64,000 bases of DNA from Actinoplanes lutulentus (GTDB lineage Bacteria; Actinomycetota; Actinomycetes; Mycobacteriales; Micromonosporaceae). The position numbers and the translations under genes are program-made. The notes beneath the pieces were generated by a model. It did no database searches. It was not told the DNA's origin and saw only the letters and a program-made list of their open reading frames with translations. Shown one piece after another: positions 57,401-64,000 of the stretch. Every line of letters begins with the position of its first letter. The first letter of the stretch is position 1. The stretch is from positions 1 to 64,000 of the forward strand of contig NZ_QLMJ01000026.1 of the NCBI RefSeq assembly GCF_003259845.1, written 5' to 3'.

Positions 57401-59893
57401 CCAGTGGATGATCGCCGTGTTCTGGTCCTGCGCCGGATCCGGTTCACCGGTGGCAGCCTGACGCGTCGGGTAGACCGCCGTGTCACCCTGCTTGATCCAG
57501 ATTTCGGGGTTCTCCCCGACGTTGATCGTCCGATCCGCGTCGGTGTCCTTCACACCGTCGTCGCTGACCACGATGAACCCGACACTCTTGGCGCCCGGCT
57601 TCAGCTTCACATAGGCGAAGCGTCCGTACGCGTCCTCGCCGGCGAACGGCTGACCGTCCGGCCAGGTCGTCGACATCGACGGGTCGACGTCGCCCCACAC
57701 ATAGAGGTTCTGGTCGTCGTATCCACCGGCCGGGCGCTGGTAGTGGACGACCGCGTAGCCCGCGGTGGTCGACGTCGCCTCGGGCGTGCCCACCGTGATC
57801 CTGCTGGTGGACGACGCGAGACGGCCCTTGCTGTCACGCACCACTGCCTTGTACCGCACTTCGGTGCCACCGGCCAGCCCGGTCAGGTCGTGATACACCC
57901 GGTAGGGCGCCTTGTCCGCGGTGCCGACGAGCTTCCACGGGCCGCCCGCGACCTGCGCCGCGAAGGTGACCGTGGCGAGCGGGTCGCCGGTGGTCTCCGC
58001 GACGAGCTCGGTCCGGGTCGGGACGCTGTCGCCAGCGGCCGGTTTGGTGATGGTGACCGAGGGGGCCGCCGTCGACTGGCCCAGCGACTTGTCCGCTTTC
58101 AGGACCACCGAGGACAACGCCGGAACAGTGACGGTGATCTTTCCATCGGCTCCGGCCTGCGATGCTTCACGCGTACCATAAAGGCCGTTGAATTTGGCAT
58201 TTGACGTTGAAGTCGGGAATGTCACGGTCTGCGGGGTGGTCGCGTTGTTGACCGCGACCACGTATTCCTGGCGCTTGGCCTTGTCGATCCGGGATGCGGC
58301 GAACACACCCTCACCCTCGGCCGCATAGCGCGTGACCTGAACGCCGTCGACCAGCGCCGGGTTGGCCTTGCGCAGCTTCGCGAGGTCGGCGATGGTCCGG
58401 TAAAGCGGGTGCTGGGTGTTGTAGTTGTCCACCGCGTGGGTGCGGTCGGTGCCGATCAGGTCGTCGTCCAGGTAATCCGCCGACTTGGTGGCGAACAGAT
58501 CCTGGCGCGCGTCCTTGTCACCGCCCGGGCCGGTGAAGCCCTGCTCGTCGCCGGAGTACACCACCGGCTGACCACGGGTCAGGAACATCAGCTCGTGAGC
58601 GAGCTGGTCGCGCTTGAGCTGGGTGTCGGCGGTCGCGGCCGAGGCGATGAACGAGCCGATGCGGCCCATGTCGTGGTTGCCGAGGAACGTCGGCAGCCGG
58701 TCAGCCGAGGTGTCGCGCGCGGTGTAGAGGTCGTCCTTCGCGTACAGATCGGAAAGGGCCGTCGCGGCGCTGCCACCGGTCACGAAGCCCTTCGCGGCCT
58801 CCTGGAAGGAGAAGTCGAGGGTGGCCGGCAGGCCGCCCTCGCGCACGTAGGTCGACTGGATCTCCTGGTCGGCGCTGTAGACCTCGCCGAACATGAAGAA
58901 GTCGTCGCCGGCCACCTTCTCGATGCCCTGGGCGAACTGCGGCCAGAACTCCAGGTTGGTGTGCTTCACGGTGTCGAGGCGGTACCCGTCGATGCCGGTG
59001 TTCTTGACCCAGTCGCCGTAGATCTTGGTCATCCCGCGGACGACTTCGGGGCGCTCGGTCCACAGGTCGTCGAGGCCGTAGAAGTCGCCGTACTCGCTGT
59101 TCTCGCCGGCGAAGGTCGAGTTACCGCGGTTGTGGTACACGTTCGGGTCGTTGAGCCAGGACGGGGTCTTGGCTTTTACGTCCGATTTCTCGGGGAAAAT
59201 CGGCGTGTAAGGGAAGGACGTTTCATCCGTCTTCGGGAAAGAACCACTCGATGCGTAGTTCGCGTCCTCGAACGGCTGACCCTCGGTGTCCGTGTACGGC
59301 GACGTCTCCTTGTCGACGTACGTGTACTCGTTCTCCGCGTACTGGATCACGTCCGCCGTGTGGTTGACGATGATGTCCAGGAAGATCTTCATGCCCCGCT
59401 GGTGCGCGAGGTTGACCAGCTTCTTCAGGTCGGCGTTCGTACCGAAGTGCGGGTCGACCTGGGTGAAGTCGGTGATCCAGTAACCGTGGTACCCGGCCGA
59501 GACGTCCGTGCCGGTGCCCTGAACGGGGTTGTTCTTGAAGACCGGCGCGAGCCAGATGGCGGTGGTACCGAGGCCCTGGATGTAGTCCAGGCGGTCCATC
59601 ACACCCTTGAGGTCGCCGCCGTGATAGAAGCCCTTGTCCGTCGGGTCGTACCCGGTGGAGAGACGATCGCCGGACAGTTTGCCCTTGTCGTTGGACTTGT
59701 CGCCGTTGGCGAACCGGTCCGGCAGGACGAAGTAGTACTGCTCGCTGTCGGCGCGCTGGTCGGAACCCCAGCTGGCGATGACGGCGGCGCTCGGTTCAGC
59801 GTTCTTGACGGGCGCGGCGGACGCCGGCACGGCTATGAGTGGGAGCAAAAGGCTGAGCAGAGCGACGCTCAGCCGTCGTTTTCTCGGTGCCAC
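54470..59893 (-). CDS. Secreted bifunctional alpha-amylase/pullulanase (amylopullulanase)
   Basis: The 1807-residue exoenzyme has a signal peptide (..AVPASAAPVK). The first GH13 domain (about 45-600) has catalytic D307 (GYRLDTVKH), E337 (FGEVYS) and D408 (LGNHDMG), an alpha-amylase layout. A beta linker and two pullulanase-associated PUD/CBM41 modules follow (about 715 and 825: YAVVHYQRPAGGY, TAIIHWRKADGNY). A second GH13 of type I pullulanase has YNWGYDPLHYTVPEG, D1403, E1440 and D1573. It would hydrolyse both alpha-1,4 and alpha-1,6 bonds of starch. It starts from GTG immediately after the cytoplasmic GH13 gene, at the end of the malF-malG operon. Confidence 0.95.
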   Translation of the reverse strand: MAPRKRRLSVALLSLLLPLIAVPASAAPVKNAEPSAAVIASWGSDQRADSEQYYFVLPDRFANGDKSNDKGKLSGDRLSTGYDPTDKGFYHGGDLKGVMDRLDYIQGLGTTAIWLAPVFKNNPVQGTGTDVSAGYHGYWITDFTQVDPHFGTNADLKKLVNLAHQRGMKIFLDIIVNHTADVIQYAENEYTYVDKETSPYTDTEGQPFEDANYASSGSFPKTDETSFPYTPIFPEKSDVKAKTPSWLNDPNVYHNRGNSTFAGENSEYGDFYGLDDLWTERPEVVRGMTKIYGDWVKNTGIDGYRLDTVKHTNLEFWPQFAQGIEKVAGDDFFMFGEVYSADQEIQSTYVREGGLPATLDFSFQEAAKGFVTGGSAATALSDLYAKDDLYTARDTSADRLPTFLGNHDMGRIGSFIASAATADTQLKRDQLAHELMFLTRGQPVVYSGDEQGFTGPGGDKDARQDLFATKSADYLDDDLIGTDRTHAVDNYNTQHPLYRTIADLAKLRKANPALVDGVQVTRYAAEGEGVFAASRIDKAKRQEYVVAVNNATTPQTVTFPTSTSNAKFNGLYGTREASQAGADGKITVTVPALSSVVLKADKSLGQSTAAPSVTITKPAAGDSVPTRTELVAETTGDPLATVTFAAQVAGGPWKLVGTADKAPYRVYHDLTGLAGGTEVRYKAVVRDSKGRLASSTSRITVGTPEATSTTAGYAVVHYQRPAGGYDDQNLYVWGDVDPSMSTTWPDGQPFAGEDAYGRFAYVKLKPGAKSVGFIVVSDDGVKDTDADRTINVGENPEIWIKQGDTAVYPTRQAATGEPDPAQDQNTAIIHWRKADGNYAGWGLHLWEGAANPTDWASPLLPTRIDSFGAVFEVPLAAGAASLSYIIHNGDAKDLPTDQSLDFGKAGREVWLLGGQETRLLPLVKTTAGAGEIDVAKSRAVWIDRSTVAWKTSTGDTLEPVGAGTDGKVYDLVHAKSGGIGVENGELTGAYQSVRLTSRRDGLTETQRAKFPHLWQYGAFKLSAAADITEILKGQVIVTERDAKGKLLSATGVQLSGVLDDVYAAAVDSDLGPSRSGVSVWAPTASSVELEIYDTATSASAVLKPMTRDDRTGVWSSKGLKSGNFYKYRVTAWQPATRQIVTASVTDPYSVALSTDSTRSQFVSLDDAASKPAGWDKLRKPAATAPAKIQISELSVRDFSIADTSVPAASRGTFSAFTSSQSAGMKHLKSLAGSGVTHLHLLPAFDFATIPENRADQAVPACDLASFPADSEEQQACVAAVAATDGYNWGYDPLHYTVPEGGYAVDPANRTREFRDMVTGVNKAGLRVVMDVVYNHTSASGTDSKSVLDQIVPGYYQRLLDDGTVANSTCCSNTAPENAMMGKLVVDSIVTWAKAYKVDGFRFDLMGHHPKENILAVRKALDRLTLARDGVDGKSIYVYGEGWNFGEVANNARFVQASQTEMAGTGIGTFNDRLRDAVRGGGPFDENPRVQGFASGLLTAPNGDAANGTEAEQKARLLHYQDLIKVGLSGNLAGYSFTSSAGVTATGAEIDYNGSPAGYNAAPGEAITYVDAHDNEILYDSLAFKLPQQTTALERARAQSVALATTVLGQGVGFVTTGSERLRSKSLDRNSYNSGDWFNSIEWDCTKGNGFGKGLPPKPDNESKYAYAKPLLADPALVPSCEAISLSDSRYQELLKIRKSSPVFGLPTAAQVQQRLSFPLSGANETPGVITMTLDGRGLDPKWKSVTVVFNATPSAVTQKVTALAGKKVALHPIQQKSADALVRTASFTSATGTLTVPARTVSVFVQS

Positions 59894-61690
59894 TTAACAA
59901 CCCTTCGGGTGTTGGCGGACGGACCACACCTGGAAGGTAGGACCATCACCGTCGATTTCGATAGATCCATCGACGCCGGCTTTGATGGGCTCGGCGCCGC
60001 CGTACAGGTTGTCGCCCCAGGCGTGCGGGGCGAGGCCGGTCACGCGTACCGGCGGACCCGCGGCCCGGCGGGCCGCGACCAGGACGATGTCGTCGGCGGT
60101 CTCCCGGAGGAAGACCAGCAGGTCACCGGCGGCGTGCACCCAGCGCAGGCCGCCGTCGCGCAGCGCCCGCGTGCCGCGCCGCAATCGCGCCAGAGCGCGA
60201 TAACGAGCCAGGGTGCGCATGTCCCAGCCGTCGGTCTCATTCCAGGGCATCGGGGTACGGGAATGTTCGCCATTGACTCCGGACAATCCCAGTTCGTCAC
60301 CGGCGAAGATCATCGGGGTGCCGGGAAGGGTGAAGAGCAGCCCCGCCGCGACCTCGTGACGGTCCGCGCCGCCGACCACCGACCGGATCCGCGGGGTGTC
60401 ATGCGAGCTGAGGATCTGCCACGAGCTGGTGAACGCGCGCCACGACGTCTGTGCGGAGAACGCGGTCATGGTCGAGACCATCTCGCCCGCGTCCCGGAAC
60501 GGGATCTCGCCCGGCACGCCCAGGAAATCGGGGAACGGCAGCTCGTCGGCGCGCAGCCAGCTCCACACCGGACGGGTGAAGCCGGCGTAGTTCATCGTGC
60601 CCTGCCAGCCGTCGGCGTCCAGGTCACGGGTGGCATCGTGGCCGTGTTCGGCGAGCAGCATCGCGTCCGGGCGTACCTGCCGGACGGCGCGGTGCAGCAG
60701 GGCGGCCACCTCGTGGGTCAGGTTGTCGGCGCCGCGGCGGCCGGTCATGTTGGCCACGTCGATGCGCCAGCCGTCCAGGCCATAGGGGTACGTCAGCCAG
60801 TGCTGAGCCAGCTTCACGAACCGGCGGCGCAGCTCGGGGCTACCCCAGTTCAACTTCGGCAGACTCGGTACGCCGAGCCAGGACTCGTACCCACCGTCGG
60901 AGTTGAAGTAGAAGAAGTCCTTCTCCGAGCGGAACCACTCGTGGGCGTCGCCGGTGTGGTTGGTGGTGAGATCGCCGAGCAGCCGCATGCCCCGCGCGTG
61001 CACCGCCTCGCTGAGCCGGACCAGGGCCTGGTCGCCGCCGAGCAGCGGGTCGACAGTGCCGAAATCGGAGCCGTCGTACCGGTGGTTCGACTTCGCGGGG
61101 AAGAACGGCGTCAGGTACACCGTGTCGGCGCCCAGGTCAGCGACGTGATCGAGGTGTTCGGCGACGCCGTCCAGGTCACCGCCGTACAGCTGGGTGGCGG
61201 CCAGGGGGCCGTGCCCTGCGACCGGAGTGCCCCAGTCGCAGCGCACGGCCCAGTCCGGGGTGGCGCGGTCGTCGGCGGCCGCCGAGCGCGCGAACCGGTC
61301 CGGGAAGATCTGATAGACGATCGCGTCCCGGGCCCAGTCCGGCCCCGGCGCGTGCGCGACCAGCCGGAAATCCGTCGCGTCCGGCAGATCGTAGGAGGTC
61401 AGACCCCATCCGGTGAGCCATCTGACCGCGCCGCTCACGGTCCGGATCAGGAAACGGTACGGAGTGATCGGGTTCCGTACCTCGATCTCGGCACGCCACC
61501 ATTCGCCGGTCGCGTCCCGCCGGTCGAGCACGGCCTCGCCGAAGACAGGTTCGCCGTCACGCACCGAGCGCAGATGCATCCTTCTGATCAGGTTGCCGTG
61601 CGGCACCCGGACGAAGAGGCTGACCGTCTCGCCCAGTGCGGGCGACGGGTTCGAGACGTAAAGGCTGGAACCGTCGTGGTGGGGGGTCAT
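59894..61690 (-). CDS. Cytoplasmic GH13 maltodextrin-hydrolysing enzyme
   Basis: The 598-residue enzyme lacks a signal peptide and has an N-terminal beta domain (LYVSNPSPALGETVSLFVRV). The GH13 barrel has DAIVYQIFPDRFARS, nucleophile D311 (GWRIDVANM), acid E348 (LLAEHGHD) and D431 (SSHDTPR). It resembles neopullulanase/maltodextrin glucosidases and would degrade imported maltodextrins. The ATG overlaps the malG stop (ATGA); the stop abuts the amylopullulanase start. Exact specificity is not assignable. Confidence 0.92.
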   Translation of the reverse strand: MTPHHDGSSLYVSNPSPALGETVSLFVRVPHGNLIRRMHLRSVRDGEPVFGEAVLDRRDATGEWWRAEIEVRNPITPYRFLIRTVSGAVRWLTGWGLTSYDLPDATDFRLVAHAPGPDWARDAIVYQIFPDRFARSAAADDRATPDWAVRCDWGTPVAGHGPLAATQLYGGDLDGVAEHLDHVADLGADTVYLTPFFPAKSNHRYDGSDFGTVDPLLGGDQALVRLSEAVHARGMRLLGDLTTNHTGDAHEWFRSEKDFFYFNSDGGYESWLGVPSLPKLNWGSPELRRRFVKLAQHWLTYPYGLDGWRIDVANMTGRRGADNLTHEVAALLHRAVRQVRPDAMLLAEHGHDATRDLDADGWQGTMNYAGFTRPVWSWLRADELPFPDFLGVPGEIPFRDAGEMVSTMTAFSAQTSWRAFTSSWQILSSHDTPRIRSVVGGADRHEVAAGLLFTLPGTPMIFAGDELGLSGVNGEHSRTPMPWNETDGWDMRTLARYRALARLRRGTRALRDGGLRWVHAAGDLLVFLRETADDIVLVAARRAAGPPVRVTGLAPHAWGDNLYGGAEPIKAGVDGSIEIDGDGPTFQVWSVRQHPKGC

Positions 61691-62532
61691 CCCTTCACCG
61701 CGCCCGCGCTGAGTCCCTCCACGATGTAGCGCTGGAGGTACATGAAGACACCGACCGTGGGGATCGCGGTCAGCAGGGTGCCGGCGCAGAAGACCCCGAA
61801 GTTGGTGTCCCGCTCGCCGGCCACCAGGCCGTAGAGGCCGACGGCCAGGGTCTTCGACTCGCTGTCGGTGAGGAACACGTTGGCGATCAGGAACTCGTTG
61901 ATCGTCCCGATGAAGGCGAGCAGCCCGGTGACAGCCAGGATCGGCGCGACCAGCGGCAGCAGGATCTTGAAGAAAATCTGCGGGTGCGAGGCCCCGTCGA
62001 CCACCGCGGACTCGTCGAGCTCCTTCGGGATGGTGTCGTAGAAGCCCTTCATGAGCCAGGTGTTCACGCCGAGCGCGCCACCGAGGTAGAGCAGGATCAT
62101 GCCCCACCAGGTGTTGAACCCGAACGCGGGCCACAGGTCGGTGATCGTCGAGAACATCAGGAAGATCGCCACGACGGCCAGGAACTGCGGGAACATCTGG
62201 ATCAGCAGCAGCGACATCAGACCGATCCGCCGGCCCTTGAAACGGCGGCGGCTGAACGCGTACGCCGCCAGCGCGGAGAGGAAGACCGACGCCGCCGCGG
62301 CGACCCCGGCGATCATCACCGAGTTGAGGAACCAGTACGCGAAGTTGGTGTCCCGGAAGAGCTTCACGAAGTTCTCCGCCGAGGCGCCGGTCGGGATCAG
62401 CGTGCTGGAGGAGAGCGTGCCCTGCGGGTTGATCGCGGCGGAGAAGACGAACAGCAGCGGGCCCAGGGCGAACCCCAGCCCCAGCAGGCCGACCAGGTGC
62501 CGCCAGCCGACCTGCTTGATCCAGCGCGTCAC
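61687..62532 (-). CDS. malG: Maltose/maltodextrin ABC permease
   Basis: The 281-residue MalG-type permease has six helices and the EAA loop IPKELDESAVVDGASHPQIFFK. It ends YLQRYIVEGLSAGAVKG as MalG proteins do. It starts from GTG overlapping the malF stop (GTGA). No ATPase gene lies in the window, so it presumably shares an MsiK-like ATPase encoded elsewhere, as is usual in actinobacteria. Confidence 0.94.
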   Translation of the reverse strand: MTRWIKQVGWRHLVGLLGLGFALGPLLFVFSAAINPQGTLSSSTLIPTGASAENFVKLFRDTNFAYWFLNSVMIAGVAAAASVFLSALAAYAFSRRRFKGRRIGLMSLLLIQMFPQFLAVVAIFLMFSTITDLWPAFGFNTWWGMILLYLGGALGVNTWLMKGFYDTIPKELDESAVVDGASHPQIFFKILLPLVAPILAVTGLLAFIGTINEFLIANVFLTDSESKTLAVGLYGLVAGERDTNFGVFCAGTLLTAIPTVGVFMYLQRYIVEGLSAGAVKG

Positions 62533-64000
62533 GAGTAGACCTCCTCCAACTGCCGGGTCCGGCGGAAGCTGATCGTGGAGACGACCGCGACGATCAGGAA
62601 AATGAAGATCGAGATGGCGGCCGCGAATCCGTACTGCGCGCCGGAACCGCCGAAGGCGAGCCGGTACGTGTACGTGATCAGCAGGTCCGTCGCCCCGTTT
62701 GTGGTGTTGTCCGCCGGGAACGGAGCGCCCTCGGTGGTCAGCCAGATCGCGTTGAAGTTGTTGAAGTTGAACGCGAACGACGAGATCAACAGCGGCGTCA
62801 GCGGGATCATCAGCAGCGGCAGGGTGACGCTCTTGAAGCTCTGCCAGACACCGGCGCCGTCCACCTTCGTGGCGTCCAGCAGCTCACCCGGGATGGCCTG
62901 CAGCGCACCCGTGCTGACCAGGAACATGTACGGGTAACCGAGCCAGAGCTGCACCAGGATCACCGCGATCCGGGCCGAGGCGGTGCCGCCGAACCAGTCG
63001 ACGTCCGTACCGAAGAGGTTGTTGATCAGTCCGAAGTCGGTGTTGAACATGTCCCGCCAGACCAGCAGCATCGCGAACGCCGGCATGGCGTACGGAAGAA
63101 CCAGCAGGATCCGGTAGAAGTTGCGTCCGCGCACCTTGGCGGAGTGCAGGGCCAGGGCGATGAACAGGCCCAGGATGAACGTGAACCCGGTGGAGCCGAT
63201 CGCGAACGCGAAGTTCCAGATCAGCGTCTTCAGGAACGGCCCGGAGATGCTGTCGTTGGTCAGCACCCGGGTGAAGTTGTCCAGCCCGACGCCGACCTTC
63301 CAGCCCTGGACGAGACGCTCACCGTCGGCCGCCACGAACGAGCCGAGACTCTCGTCGGCCTTCCACGTCTTACCACTCGTGGTGTCGGTGATGCTGTCGG
63401 TCGCCGCGTCGTACGCCCGCCCGGCCTTACCTTCGTACGCTCGGGAGAGACCGGCCGAGCGGATCGCGCCGCCCGCGGTCGGCACCGTGAAATCGGTGAT
63501 CTCCTGGCTGCGGACGCTGGCCTGCCCGGCGTTGAGCACGGTGTAACCCTCGGCCGCGGTCACCTTGCCGCTCGACGTCACGGTGACGGCGCCGGCCGGC
63601 GTGAGGCCGCCCGCATCGCCGATCGAGACCGCTTTCGTCGCCGGGTCGGTGATCAGGAAGACGATCGGGCCGGTGGCCGGGTCGCCTTCGGTCGCGATCG
63701 AGAGGGCGTACTCGGTCGAGCCCGGGACCCGGGTGACCGACGACGTCTGGATCGCGACGATCGCGTCCTCTTTACTGCCCCGGTGCCCGTCGCCGAAGTT
63801 CGTGAACGCCGTGCTCGCGGTGTACAGCACCGGGAACAGCTGGAAGATCACCAGGAACAGGGTTCCGGGGAACAGGTACTTCGCCGGGATGTGCCGCGGA
63901 GACAGGTAGATGTAGAGGAGCGCCGCGGTCGCCGCGACCAGGACTGCCAGGCCGATCCAGTGCTCCTCGGCGATCAGCGGGAAGGCCGCCCAGATCGCGA
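62529..64000 (-). CDS. malF: Maltose/maltodextrin ABC permease, 5' end outside window
   Basis: At least 490 residues are present and the frame stays open to the right edge, so the N terminus is missing. The visible part has helices IGLAVLVAATAALLYIYL and YLFPGTLFLVIFQLFPVLYT. A large extracytoplasmic P2-like loop (about 180 residues) follows, then the EAA loop LQAIPGELLDATKVDGAGVWQSFK and FAFNFNNFNAIWLTTEGAP. This MalF layout binds the maltose-binding protein and MalG. Confidence 0.93.
   Translation of the reverse strand, partial: AIWAAFPLIAEEHWIGLAVLVAATAALLYIYLSPRHIPAKYLFPGTLFLVIFQLFPVLYTASTAFTNFGDGHRGSKEDAIVAIQTSSVTRVPGSTEYALSIATEGDPATGPIVFLITDPATKAVSIGDAGGLTPAGAVTVTSSGKVTAAEGYTVLNAGQASVRSQEITDFTVPTAGGAIRSAGLSRAYEGKAGRAYDAATDSITDTTSGKTWKADESLGSFVAADGERLVQGWKVGVGLDNFTRVLTNDSISGPFLKTLIWNFAFAIGSTGFTFILGLFIALALHSAKVRGRNFYRILLVLPYAMPAFAMLLVWRDMFNTDFGLINNLFGTDVDWFGGTASARIAVILVQLWLGYPYMFLVSTGALQAIPGELLDATKVDGAGVWQSFKSVTLPLLMIPLTPLLISSFAFNFNNFNAIWLTTEGAPFPADNTTNGATDLLITYTYRLAFGGSGAQYGFAAAISIFIFLIVAVVSTISFRRTRQLEEVYS

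Noticed and set aside
58409..61729. 1106-codon plus-strand frame over the GH13 genes
   Set aside because: Antisense of two genes with intact catalytic motifs; composition is the reverse-frame shadow of GC-rich coding DNA.

Overview
The window is high-GC actinobacterial chromosome. It has GTG starts in quantity, a pervasive G/C third codon position, an XRE/DUF5753 + DUF397 pair, TetR/GntR/MarR regulators beside most catabolic operons, and actinobacterial glucosamine kinase and PPK2 enzymes. The gene set and the many short G+C-rich intergenic repeats fit Micromonosporaceae (Actinoplanes-like); genus is inference. There is no phage, integrase or transposase gene and no clear tRNA.

Layout. 1-3200: 5' end of a 16S rRNA gene with its leader and promoter region, tyrS just upstream of it, then a PPK2 kinase and a small secreted protein. 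3231-10011: a complete sugar-alcohol PTS regulon on the minus strand (DeoR regulator, PfkB kinase, IIC, IIB, IIA, zinc dehydrogenase, HPr, EI). 10197-16976: housekeeping and orphan genes (SUKH-like protein, adenylate kinase, PemK/MazF-fold protein, agmatinase-type ureohydrolase with a convergent TetR gene, secreted CAP protein, XRE/DUF397 pair, small CxxC protein). 17678-23801: DODA-type dioxygenase with MarR and DoxX, a 3-methyladenine glycosylase, a vanadium-haloperoxidase-type secreted enzyme, and a glucosamine kinase/SIS operon.

24008-39354 is dominated by polyamine metabolism. A potDBCA ABC operon is followed by a TetR gene and by a glycosyltransferase / FAD oxidoreductase / aldehyde dehydrogenase operon. 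A second polyamine-type ABC operon lies about 1 kb further on the opposite strand, divergent from a GntR regulator and a Cache-domain protein. A near-identical palindrome stands in front of both the first ABC operon and the glycosyltransferase operon, so the TetR protein probably controls both. Together with the agmatinase-type gene at 12734, this region looks like a polyamine import and oxidation centre.

39784-46935: a second copy of the small CxxC protein, two hypotheticals, a tandem pair of large membrane GGDEF-EAL proteins (c-di-GMP turnover) and a DinB-fold protein. 47017-53467: a GntR-controlled BMP-type ABC importer (lipoprotein, ATPase, two permeases) with an ornithine-cyclodeaminase-family enzyme. 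54470-64000: a starch/maltodextrin operon (malF, malG, cytoplasmic GH13 enzyme, and a 1807-residue secreted two-catalytic-domain amylopullulanase), running off the right edge.

The non-coding DNA is unusual: minisatellites with 7, 11, 15, 17, 24, 28 and 52 bp units, a family of intergenic palindromes related in sequence, a 103-bp MITE-like element with perfect 24-bp ends, and a repeat-packed 1-kb gap (53468-54469).
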